NCBI GenBank assembly: GCA_031264875.1
Contig: JAISDK010000083.1
Location: forward strand, 1 to 8,520
From: Prevotellaceae bacterium
Lineage (GTDB): Bacteria > Bacteroidota > Bacteroidia > Bacteroidales > UBA932
Direction: 5' to 3'
Length of the DNA: 8,520 nucleotides
Positions within the stretch are counted from its first letter, which is position 1. Each line of letters begins with the position of its first letter. Below the pieces are notes generated by a model. The model saw only the letters and a list, made by a program, of their open reading frames with translations. It did not search any database and had not been told where the DNA came from. The translations under genes and the position numbers were made by a program. This document shows positions 1 through 4,091 of the stretch, piece by piece.

Positions 1-1
1 T

Positions 2-169
2 TTCGCTATTGTCGCCGGAGCAAGATATATCCTGATGAACCGTCTGGTGATCGACGCCCGGTACAACTTCGGGCTGACACCGGTACGAACGTTTAAGGAC
101 ATGAACAGCGTCACAGTGTCGGGATACAGCAACCGTGTGTTCCAGGTGAGCGCAGGATGGATGTTTTAG
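2..169 (+). CDS. Outer-membrane beta-barrel protein, C-terminal fragment (5' end outside window)
   Basis: The frame is open from base 2 and ends with TAG at 167-169, giving 55 residues. The peptide has alternating hydrophobic and polar residues with aromatics, as in amphipathic beta strands (for example RLVIDARYNFGLTPV and NRVFQVSAGWMF), and it ends in Phe, the usual last residue of outer-membrane barrels recognised by the BAM machinery. A glycine- and aromatic-rich last strand of this kind is typical of the PorT/OMP_b-brl_2 type small barrels of Bacteroidota. This identification is from style, not from a full domain, because the start lies outside the window. The protein should sit in the outer membrane; its substrate or role cannot be told. 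No poly-T terminator follows the stop. The first structure downstream is the large palindromic element beginning near 191, which would form the 3' untranslated part of this transcript. Confidence 0.7.
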   Translation, partial: FAIVAGARYILMNRLVIDARYNFGLTPVRTFKDMNSVTVSGYSNRVFQVSAGWMF

Positions 170-264
170 CAAAATGATTGGATAACGGATTTATACTACG
201 CGCGGGATAATTTTGTGAGATGTTATACTTCGTGTAGGATGATTTTGTACACTGAGTACTGACT

Positions 265-280
265 GACGCCGTAAGGCGTC
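265..280. repeat. Small hairpin gacgcc-gtaa-ggcgtc
   Basis: Perfect 6-bp stem (265-270 with 275-280) and a 4-base loop. Its counterpart on the other side of element A is at 437-451. It has no T run, so it is not an intrinsic terminator by itself. Confidence 0.8.
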
Positions 281-288
281 CAATCCGG

Positions 289-322
289 ATAACCTCGAAC
301 AAGCGAAGCGCGGTTCGGGGTA
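289..322 (+). repeat. REP-like unit 1 of an inverted pair
   Basis: A 34-bp unit that is itself a hairpin: cctcgaac (293-300) pairs with gttcgggg (313-320), using one G-T wobble, around a 12-base loop rich in gcg. The unit recurs in reverse orientation at 395-428 with 31 of 34 identical positions. A short palindrome occurring as an inverted pair is the layout of REP/BIME elements; assignment to any known REP family is not made. Confidence 0.75.
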
Positions 323-342
323 TAACAGCCTCCTGTCTATCG

Positions 343-359
343 GAACTGCGAAACAGTTC
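343..359. repeat. Small hairpin gaactg-cgaaa-cagttc
   Basis: Perfect 6-bp stem (343-348 with 354-359) and a 5-base loop, in the central part of element A. It directly abuts the next hairpin at 360-375. Confidence 0.7.
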
Positions 360-375
360 AACTCCTTGCGGAGTT
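360..375. repeat. Small hairpin aactcc-ttgc-ggagtt
   Basis: Perfect 6-bp stem (360-365 with 370-375) and a 4-base loop. With 343-359 it forms a tandem hairpin pair at the centre of element A, between the two inverted REP-like units. Confidence 0.7.
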
Positions 376-394
376 GTGGAGAAGATACATGCGG

Positions 395-428
395 TACCCC
401 GAACTGCGCTGCGCTTGTTCGGGGTTAT
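395..428 (-). repeat. REP-like unit 2 of an inverted pair
   Basis: Reverse-orientation partner of 289-322. Its own stem is a perfect 8 bp, ccccgaac (397-404) with gttcgggg (417-424). Of the three differences from unit 1, the one that falls in a stem leaves pairing intact, because unit 1 has a T that can pair with G in RNA. That is consistent with the fold being kept, though a single case proves little. Confidence 0.78.
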
Positions 429-436
429 CGATCTCA

Positions 437-451
437 GACGCCTACGGCGTC
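437..451. repeat. Small hairpin gacgcc-tac-ggcgtc
   Basis: Perfect 6-bp stem (437-442 with 446-451) and a 3-base loop. It carries the same stem as 265-280 and so forms the matching right-hand piece of element A. Confidence 0.8.
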
Positions 452-603
452 ATAAGACGCGAAGAATCGATACATTTTTATCTCACTATTTTACCCGGAG
501 CGTGGTATAATAGTCACGGCAGAGTCGAAGAAAACAAGGGACATTACCATAACCTGAGTTCGGGATAAGAAAAGATATAAATCATTACGAATCGGTTAGT
601 TAT

Positions 604-616
604 TGCCCATAGGGCA
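604..616. repeat. Small hairpin tgccc-ata-gggca
   Basis: Perfect 5-bp stem with a 3-base loop in the left arm of element B. Its mirror-position partner is the agccc/gggct hairpin at 723-736. Confidence 0.65.
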
Positions 617-669
617 TCCATATCAACAGAAAAAAGTCTTCCCCTCCCATCGCAACCCCGTAAGTGGGT

Positions 670-688
670 TGAACACCGCTGGTGTTCA
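670..688. repeat. Central hairpin tgaacacc-gct-ggtgttca
   Basis: Perfect 8-bp stem (670-677 with 681-688) and a 3-base loop. It is the strongest single hairpin of element B and lies close to its midpoint. It directly follows a weaker aaccc/gggtt hairpin (654-670) with which it shares one base. Confidence 0.78.
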
Positions 689-722
689 TTAACGGGTGGA
701 AAATCTTTTCTATTGATATATA

Positions 723-736
723 AGCCCTATCGGGCT
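723..736. repeat. Small hairpin agccc-tatc-gggct
   Basis: Perfect 5-bp stem (723-727 with 732-736) and a 4-base loop in the right arm of element B, mirroring the hairpin at 604-616. Confidence 0.65.
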
Positions 737-842
737 ATTCTTATCCCGAACTCAGGTTATATGGATAAATCGGGACTGTTGAACACGGCCTGGAAAAAAT
801 AAAGACTGTTGTCGCACAGCCTGTAAGCGAGGTGCAGACACG

Positions 843-891
843 TGAACGATTCGGGATTTGAACCCGATTATTGCCTTCAACAAATTCGTTC
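843..891 (-). pseudogene. Truncated tRNA-like element (acceptor stem plus T arm only)
   Basis: Read on the minus strand, the element starts GAACGA (891-886) and ends TCGTTC plus A (849-843), a perfect 6-bp acceptor-like stem with an A at the discriminator position. Directly inside the 3' strand is a canonical T arm: TCGGG, loop TTCAAAT, CCCGA (867-851), with the conserved TTC and purine positions. Only 18 bases separate the 5' stem from the T arm, against about 45 in a real tRNA, so the D arm and most of the anticodon arm are missing. No CCA follows. It lies about 50 bases downstream of tRNA-Arg on the same strand. It could be a decayed tRNA gene, the scar of an integration into a tRNA 3' end, or a small tRNA-mimicking RNA. 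The intact acceptor pairing is what sets it apart from a plain 3'-end remnant. Confidence 0.5.
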
Positions 892-914
892 TATATATTT
901 CACTGCAATTATAC

Positions 915-939
915 AACTCTTGCGATACAAGAGTTTTTT
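915..939 (+). terminator. Rho-independent terminator-type hairpin, plus strand
   Basis: The sequence aactcttg (915-922), loop cgata, caagagtt (928-935) is a perfect 8-bp stem, with six consecutive T at 934-939. The T run is on the plus strand, so it would stop plus-strand transcription just before it ran antisense through tRNA-Arg. For the minus-strand tRNA transcript the same stem follows the 3' end at once but has no T run after it, so it would more likely mark a processing site than a strong terminator. Confidence 0.6.
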
Positions 940-940
940 G

Positions 941-1012
941 TAGCCCCAGCAGGACTCGAACCTGCATCTAAAGTTTAGGAAACTTCTATTCTATCCCTTG
1001 AACTATGGGGCC
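941..1012 (-). tRNA. tRNA-Arg (anticodon CCU)
   Basis: The minus strand folds into a complete 72-nt cloverleaf. The acceptor GGCCCCA pairs with TGGGGCT (first pair G-T) and the discriminator is A at 941. The D arm is GTTC/GAAT with GG in the loop. The anticodon arm is GAAGT/ACTTT with loop TTCCTAA, so the anticodon is CCT at 979-977, reading AGG (Arg). The T arm is GCAGG, TTCGAGT, CCTGC. The CCA end is not encoded; only one C follows. The gene begins 19 bases after the fabH stop on the same strand and no promoter fits into that gap, so it is probably made as the tail of the fabH operon transcript or from a promoter inside fabH. Confidence 0.95.
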
Positions 1013-1031
1013 TCCTTTACAATATTTTAAT

Positions 1032-2069
1032 CTATAATCCTCCTGTAAGGCCTTTTGAAAGGTCTCTGACACCGTCGTAAGCCCATTTCAGATATATGAC
1101 TCCCCAGGTAAATCCCGCTCCAAACGCGGCAATGACCAGATTATCTCCTTTTTTCAGTTTCGATTCATAATCCCACAAACACAGCGGCACGGTTGCCGAG
1201 GAGGTATTTCCGAATTTGTCGATATTTATCATCACCTTTTCTTTTGGCAATCCCATCCGGTTTCCGGTAGCGCCTATTATGCGCATATTTGCCTGATGGG
1301 GCACCAGCCATGCGATGCTGTCGGAAGTGAGATTGTTTCTTTCCATCAGTTCCATTGTTGTATCGGCCATTTTGGAAACTGCGGCTTTGAATACTGCCTG
1401 TCCATCCTGTACAACATAGTGCTGACGGCGCAAAACTGTTTCCATACTTGCAGGAAGCTGCGAGCCTCCCGCTGGAAGATACAGATGTTTCCATCCTGAA
1501 CCGTCGGATCTTGTAATGGAATCAACAAAACCAAAATCTTCGGCTGTAGGCTCGATAAGCACCGCAGCAGCCCCGTCGCCAAACAGCGGACAGGTCGAAC
1601 GGTCGGTGTAATCGACATACATGGTGAGTTTTTCGGCGCCTATAAGAACTATTTTCCGGCATCTGCCCGTTTCTATAAACGATGCCATTGTTACCAGAGA
1701 ATACACAAAACTCGAGCATCCTGCATTTATATCGAAACTGAATGCATTTTTAATGCCCAGCTTATCGGATATTATATTTGCAGTTGCGGGAAACGCCATA
1801 TCGTGCGAAACTCCACACCATACCAGTAAATCAACATCTTCCGGTTTTGTACCCGTTTTTTCGAATAAGTCCTTTACCGCTTCGACAGCCATATCCGACG
1901 TCGCTTTGCCTTCTTCCTTAAGGATATGCCTTTCACGTATGCCCACTCTGGTCATTATCCATTCGTCGCTCGTGTCAATCATCCGCGTAAGCTCTTCGTT
2001 GGTTAGAATATATTCGGGAAGATATCCGCCAATACCTGTTATAGCTGCTCTTATTCGGGTATTACTCAT
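1032..2069 (-). CDS. fabH: Beta-ketoacyl-ACP synthase III (KAS III)
   Basis: FabH condenses an acyl-CoA primer with malonyl-ACP, the first elongation step of type II fatty-acid synthesis in the cytoplasm. The 345-residue product has the thiolase fold and the full KAS III triad: Cys118 in NAGCSSF, His258 in WLVPHQAN and Asn288 in KFGNTSSAT. The N-terminal GIGGYLPEYILTNEEL and TSDEWIMTRVGIRERHI segments and the near C-terminal AFGAGFTWG loop are also typical. Length is slightly above the usual 310-330 because of a short extra tail after the GAGFTWG region. The ATG at 2069 is preceded by AAGGAAC, a possible weak ribosome site, and starts 18 bases after the plsX stop, indicating one transcript. 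The stop at 1032 is followed 19 bases later by tRNA-Arg. The C118-H258-N288 set separates it from KAS I/II enzymes (Cys-His-His). Confidence 0.95.
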   Translation of the reverse strand: MSNTRIRAAITGIGGYLPEYILTNEELTRMIDTSDEWIMTRVGIRERHILKEEGKATSDMAVEAVKDLFEKTGTKPEDVDLLVWCGVSHDMAFPATANIISDKLGIKNAFSFDINAGCSSFVYSLVTMASFIETGRCRKIVLIGAEKLTMYVDYTDRSTCPLFGDGAAAVLIEPTAEDFGFVDSITRSDGSGWKHLYLPAGGSQLPASMETVLRRQHYVVQDGQAVFKAAVSKMADTTMELMERNNLTSDSIAWLVPHQANMRIIGATGNRMGLPKEKVMINIDKFGNTSSATVPLCLWDYESKLKKGDNLVIAAFGAGFTWGVIYLKWAYDGVRDLSKGLTGGL

Positions 2070-2087
2070 GCTGTTCCTTGTCTTAAA

Positions 2088-3059
2088 CTATAGTGAATTA
2101 TTTTTGTTGAAACTTGAATTTTTGAAAACATCCTTCACTCTGTCGAACATTTTCGCCTTGACAGTTTTTTCGGTATTAAGAATCATGTTCTTAATAGCTT
2201 TTGGCGACGAACTGCCATGACCTATTATTACCGGGGCGTTCACTCCGAGTACAGGCGTTCCGCCATGAAATTCGTAGTTCAGCTTACTGAAAAAATCCGT
2301 TTCTATTCCCTGATATGTGGCCATACGGTAGAAGCTTTCCGCCATTTTCAGTATCACGTTTCCAACAAATCCGTCACAGACAACGACGTCGGCTTTTTCG
2401 CCCGTCATCAGTTCGTTGCCTTCTATATTGCCTGCGAAATTAAAATCCTCCGTACCTTTCATCAGCTCGTAAGCGGCTTTGGCAACGATGTTTCCTTTTG
2501 TTTCTTCCTCGCCGATATTTAGCAGCGCCACTCTGGGATTTTTTTCACCCAAAGCTCCCTTTGCATACAGCGAGCCGAGTATGGCATACTGGTAAAGGTT
2601 TTCAGGCTTGCAGTCGGCGTTCAGTCCCACATCCAGGAGCAGTCCCCAGCGTCCGTCTATAATTGGAAAAAAACAGGAAATGCACGGACGTAAAATTCCT
2701 TCCATGGTTCTAACGGTGTACATTACGCCTGCCATCATTGCTCCGGTATTGCCGGGACTGGCAAAGCCGTCGATCAAGCCCGAAGACAGATACTTGAATC
2801 CGGTGGCCATACTTGAATCCGGTTTTTGAGAAAATACTTTTGCCGGATGGTCGTGCATGTCAATTACTTCTGTAGTATGAACTATGTTAAATTCAGCGGC
2901 ATTAAAGCCCTTTTCGCGACAAACGTCTTTAATTTGCGTTTCGTCTCCGAAAAGAATTATTTCCGAACCGCTTTGCAGTTCCTGAAGAGCTTCAATTGCT
3001 CCAAGTACTTCATTTCTTGGAGCAAAATCTCCTCCCATTACATCAAGCCCGATTTTCAT
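2088..3059 (-). CDS. plsX: Phosphate acyltransferase PlsX
   Basis: PlsX makes acyl-phosphate from acyl-ACP and phosphate. The acyl-phosphate is then used by PlsY to acylate glycerol-3-phosphate, so PlsX links fatty-acid synthesis to phospholipid synthesis. It acts in the cytoplasm at the membrane surface as a peripheral protein. The 323-residue product shows the family signatures in order: DVMGGDFAP (6-14), SPGNTGA (101-107), LDVGLNADC (142-150), LLNIGEEETKG (179-189), GNIEGNE (210-216), VCDGFVGN (227-234) and GVNAPVIIGHGSS (272-284). Length is normal for the family (about 320-350). The ATG at 3059 is placed directly before the family's usual N terminus, KIGLDVMGGD. It lies 28 bases after the rpmF stop and 18 bases before the fabH start. 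A run of ten A (3076-3085, T on the coding strand) sits in the rpmF-plsX gap. Confidence 0.96.
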   Translation of the reverse strand: MKIGLDVMGGDFAPRNEVLGAIEALQELQSGSEIILFGDETQIKDVCREKGFNAAEFNIVHTTEVIDMHDHPAKVFSQKPDSSMATGFKYLSSGLIDGFASPGNTGAMMAGVMYTVRTMEGILRPCISCFFPIIDGRWGLLLDVGLNADCKPENLYQYAILGSLYAKGALGEKNPRVALLNIGEEETKGNIVAKAAYELMKGTEDFNFAGNIEGNELMTGEKADVVVCDGFVGNVILKMAESFYRMATYQGIETDFFSKLNYEFHGGTPVLGVNAPVIIGHGSSSPKAIKNMILNTEKTVKAKMFDRVKDVFKNSSFNKNNSL

Positions 3060-3087
3060 CTTCTGTCTGTGTTATAAAAAAAAAATA

Positions 3088-3273
3088 CTATTTTTTAGAG
3101 ATATTGTCGATAATCAACCGCCCGCGATAGTATCCACATTCGGGGCATACTCTGTGGTAAAGAACTGCCGATCCGCAATTTGAACATGATGCAATTGTCG
3201 GTATTTCTGCCTTATAGTGGGTTCTGCGCTTGTGTTTTCTTTGTTTCGACGTTCTGTGCTTAGGATTTGCCAT
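3088..3273 (-). CDS. rpmF: 50S ribosomal protein L32 (bL32)
   Basis: A 61-residue, strongly basic protein starting MANPKHRTSKQRKHKRRTH, the standard bL32 N terminus that binds 23S rRNA. It has a complete zinc ribbon: Cys30 and Cys33 (CSNC) with Cys43 and Cys46 (CPEC). It is therefore the zinc-containing C+ form rather than the Cys-free form some bacteria express under zinc starvation. It lies 36 bases downstream of the DUF177/YceD gene and 28 bases upstream of plsX. The yceD-rpmF-plsX-fabH order is found in many distant bacteria and connects ribosome and lipid synthesis. No separate promoter is evident in the upstream gap, which is AT-rich. Confidence 0.97.
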   Translation of the reverse strand: MANPKHRTSKQRKHKRRTHYKAEIPTIASCSNCGSAVLYHRVCPECGYYRGRLIIDNISKK

Positions 3274-3309
3274 TATTTATATATTTTAAATGTTAAAAAA
3301 TCATTAATT

Positions 3310-3849
3310 CTATTTATTTATCTCATTTATACCTTTCAATATGCTGAACGGGGATTCCTTTTCCGCCTGCTGCATATTGGAAATGTATTTGAGCATCTCC
3401 GGATTGCAGAGACTTTTCCCGTTTTCGCCGTCGCCGTGCATTCTCTGTATGGGCAGCGACAGGCAGATGCTTTCGTAAACATAAGCCGTAAGGTCTAATT
3501 CCTCGTCTTCCTCATTTACATACATTACATCTTCGTCCGGGCTTTCGTTCTCCGGTTCATCGGGCGCTTCTCCAAAGCCCACCGACAGCAGATTTTTGCC
3601 TTTAACCGGAATGTCAAGATCGTCCAGACAGCGGTCGCAGGAAACGGTTAATGTTCCCGAAAAGTTTAAAATTACATTCATGAAATGACTGAACTTCCCT
3701 GCTTCCAGAAGTATTTCCGCCGAACCTTCGATTATTTCGGGATTCTGGAAACCGGAAAAAAGCCCTGTATTCACACTGAAATGAAAAGTATGTTTACCTT
3801 TTTCCAAATTGCGCAACGGCAATTTTATGTAATTTAGCACCTCGCTCAT
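3310..3849 (-). CDS. DUF177 / YceD-family protein
   Basis: Members of this family are encoded directly before rpmF in many bacteria and are implicated in large-subunit 23S rRNA accumulation; the biochemical role is not settled. The product shows the typical parts: an N-terminal beta-rich half (NYIKLPLRNLEKGKHTFHF), the C-x-x-C motif CDRCLDDLDIPV (Cys71 and Cys74 counted from this start), a very acidic insert (EAPDEPENESPDEDV and NEEDEELDL), then the conserved YESICLSLPIQRMH and a C-terminal helical tail. I chose the ATG at 3849 (179 residues). An ATG nine codons upstream at 3876 is in frame, but it falls inside the predicted -7 promoter element (3874-3881) and would lie upstream of the transcript start. 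Starting at 3849 gives a normal N terminus, MSEVLNYIKLPL. It is the first gene of the operon. Confidence 0.88.
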   Translation of the reverse strand: MSEVLNYIKLPLRNLEKGKHTFHFSVNTGLFSGFQNPEIIEGSAEILLEAGKFSHFMNVILNFSGTLTVSCDRCLDDLDIPVKGKNLLSVGFGEAPDEPENESPDEDVMYVNEEDEELDLTAYVYESICLSLPIQRMHGDGENGKSLCNPEMLKYISNMQQAEKESPFSILKGINEINK

Positions 3850-3873
3850 AACATATAACACTAAATCGGCGGG

Positions 3874-3902
3874 CAAAAGTACAAAAAAAATCTATTTTGC
3901 AA
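3874..3902 (-). promoter_or_regulatory. Bacteroidota-type promoter of the yceD-rpmF-plsX-fabH operon
   Basis: On the minus strand the -7 element TACTTTTG (3881-3874) is a perfect match to TAnnTTTG. A TTG at 3902-3900, 18 bases upstream, serves as the -33 element. Transcription should start near 3867, leaving a short leader before the ATG at 3849. This placement argues against the upstream in-frame ATG at 3876. Confidence 0.65.
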
Positions 3903-3920
3903 TATCTTCTTGTGTACAGG

Positions 3921-3934
3921 CTACCGTCCGGTAG
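3921..3934. repeat. Small palindrome ctaccg-tc-cggtag
   Basis: A perfect 6-bp inverted repeat with a 2-base spacer, 19 bases upstream of the -33 element of the yceD operon. It could be a protein-binding site or a hairpin at the end of the htpG transcript; nothing in the sequence decides. Confidence 0.45.
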
Positions 3935-3986
3935 GATTTGCCGGCTATGAAAAAAAATGTAAGCCAGCGAAATAGAAGCAAAAATA

Positions 3987-4072
3987 AACGGTTAATGTTT
4001 AATGATTAATGTATAGTGACTCAGCCATCCGGCATTGATCATTTCAACATTAATCATCCAACATTAGCCGTT
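3987..4072. repeat. Imperfect inverted repeat downstream of htpG
   Basis: Arms 3987-4012 and 4047-4072 (26 bases each) are reverse complements with three mismatches, for example aacggttaatg against cattagccgtt. The loop is 34 bases. The arms are built from short taatg/cattaa units, and more such units follow up to the htpG stop at 4092. On the minus strand this sits 20 bases after the htpG stop, so it forms a long AT-rich stem in the 3' end of that transcript. There is no T run directly behind it. Confidence 0.7.
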
Positions 4073-4091
4073 AATCGTTAAATATTAATCG

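Larger units (their letters stand above)
191..510. repeat. Composite palindromic element A (nested inverted repeats)
   Basis: Three sets of inverted arms share one centre. The outer arms 191-221 and 480-510 are clearly related as reverse complements, with scattered differences (ttatac...gtgagat against atctcac...gtataa). The middle hairpins 265-280 and 437-451 both carry gacgcc/ggcgtc. The inner 34-bp units 289-322 and 395-428 match at 31 of 34 positions. Two more small hairpins sit near the centre (343-359 and 360-375). There is no convincing reading frame. The architecture is that of a folded non-autonomous repeat (MITE- or BIME-like), with single-stranded DNA or RNA able to form a long branched stem. 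It lies just after the stop of the barrel gene, so it could also act as a transcript-end structure. Family and mobility are not known to me. Confidence 0.75.
549..760. repeat. Palindromic element B with perfect 23-bp terminal inverted repeats
   Basis: Bases 549-571 and 738-760 are exact reverse complements (23 of 23; ends ataacctgag... and ...ctcaggttat). Inside, the arms continue as imperfect inverted repeats: tgcccatagggca (604-616) followed by atatcaacagaaaa mirrors ttttctattgatat followed by agccctatcgggct (723-736). The left arm holds about 32 extra bases (572-603) without a right-hand match. The centre contains hairpins at 654-670 and 670-688. The 212-bp size, terminal inverted repeats and absence of a gene are MITE-like. 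No target-site duplication is evident to me directly outside the ends. Confidence 0.82.

Noticed and set aside
374..568. Open frame of 64 codons through elements A and B
   Set aside because: It reads across hairpins of the palindromic region, has no family resemblance, and its composition follows the repeats.
191..760. Retron-type or other reverse-transcriptase-linked structured RNA
   Set aside because: No reverse transcriptase or effector gene is in the window; strong hairpins alone do not support it.
774..823. Near direct repeat gactgttg...gcctg at 774-792 and 804-823
   Set aside because: Only two copies of about 20 bases with differences and an indel, and no array; not enough to call a CRISPR or an iteron set.
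843..891. The T-armed stub as the 3' end of a tmRNA
   Set aside because: No tag-peptide reading frame, no CCA, and the matching acceptor strand is only about 40 bases upstream instead of hundreds.
752..967. Open frame of 71 codons on the minus strand
   Set aside because: It overlaps the tRNA-Arg gene, the terminator hairpin and the tRNA-like stub; a chance frame.
1621..2220. 199-codon plus-strand frame opposite fabH and plsX
   Set aside because: It is antisense to two clearly recognised genes with intact motifs, and its sequence is a shadow of their codon pattern.
3076..3098. A/T hairpin with a ten-T run on the coding strand between rpmF and plsX as a terminator
   Set aside because: The stem is A-T pairs only (aaaaaata/tatttttt) and very weak, and plsX follows closely in the same operon. 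It might cause slight attenuation at most.
3940..3968. Stem gccggct/agccagc with an A8 run in the loop, upstream of the yceD operon
   Set aside because: The T run on the minus strand lies inside the loop rather than after the stem, so it does not fit a terminator; pairing is short with one wobble.
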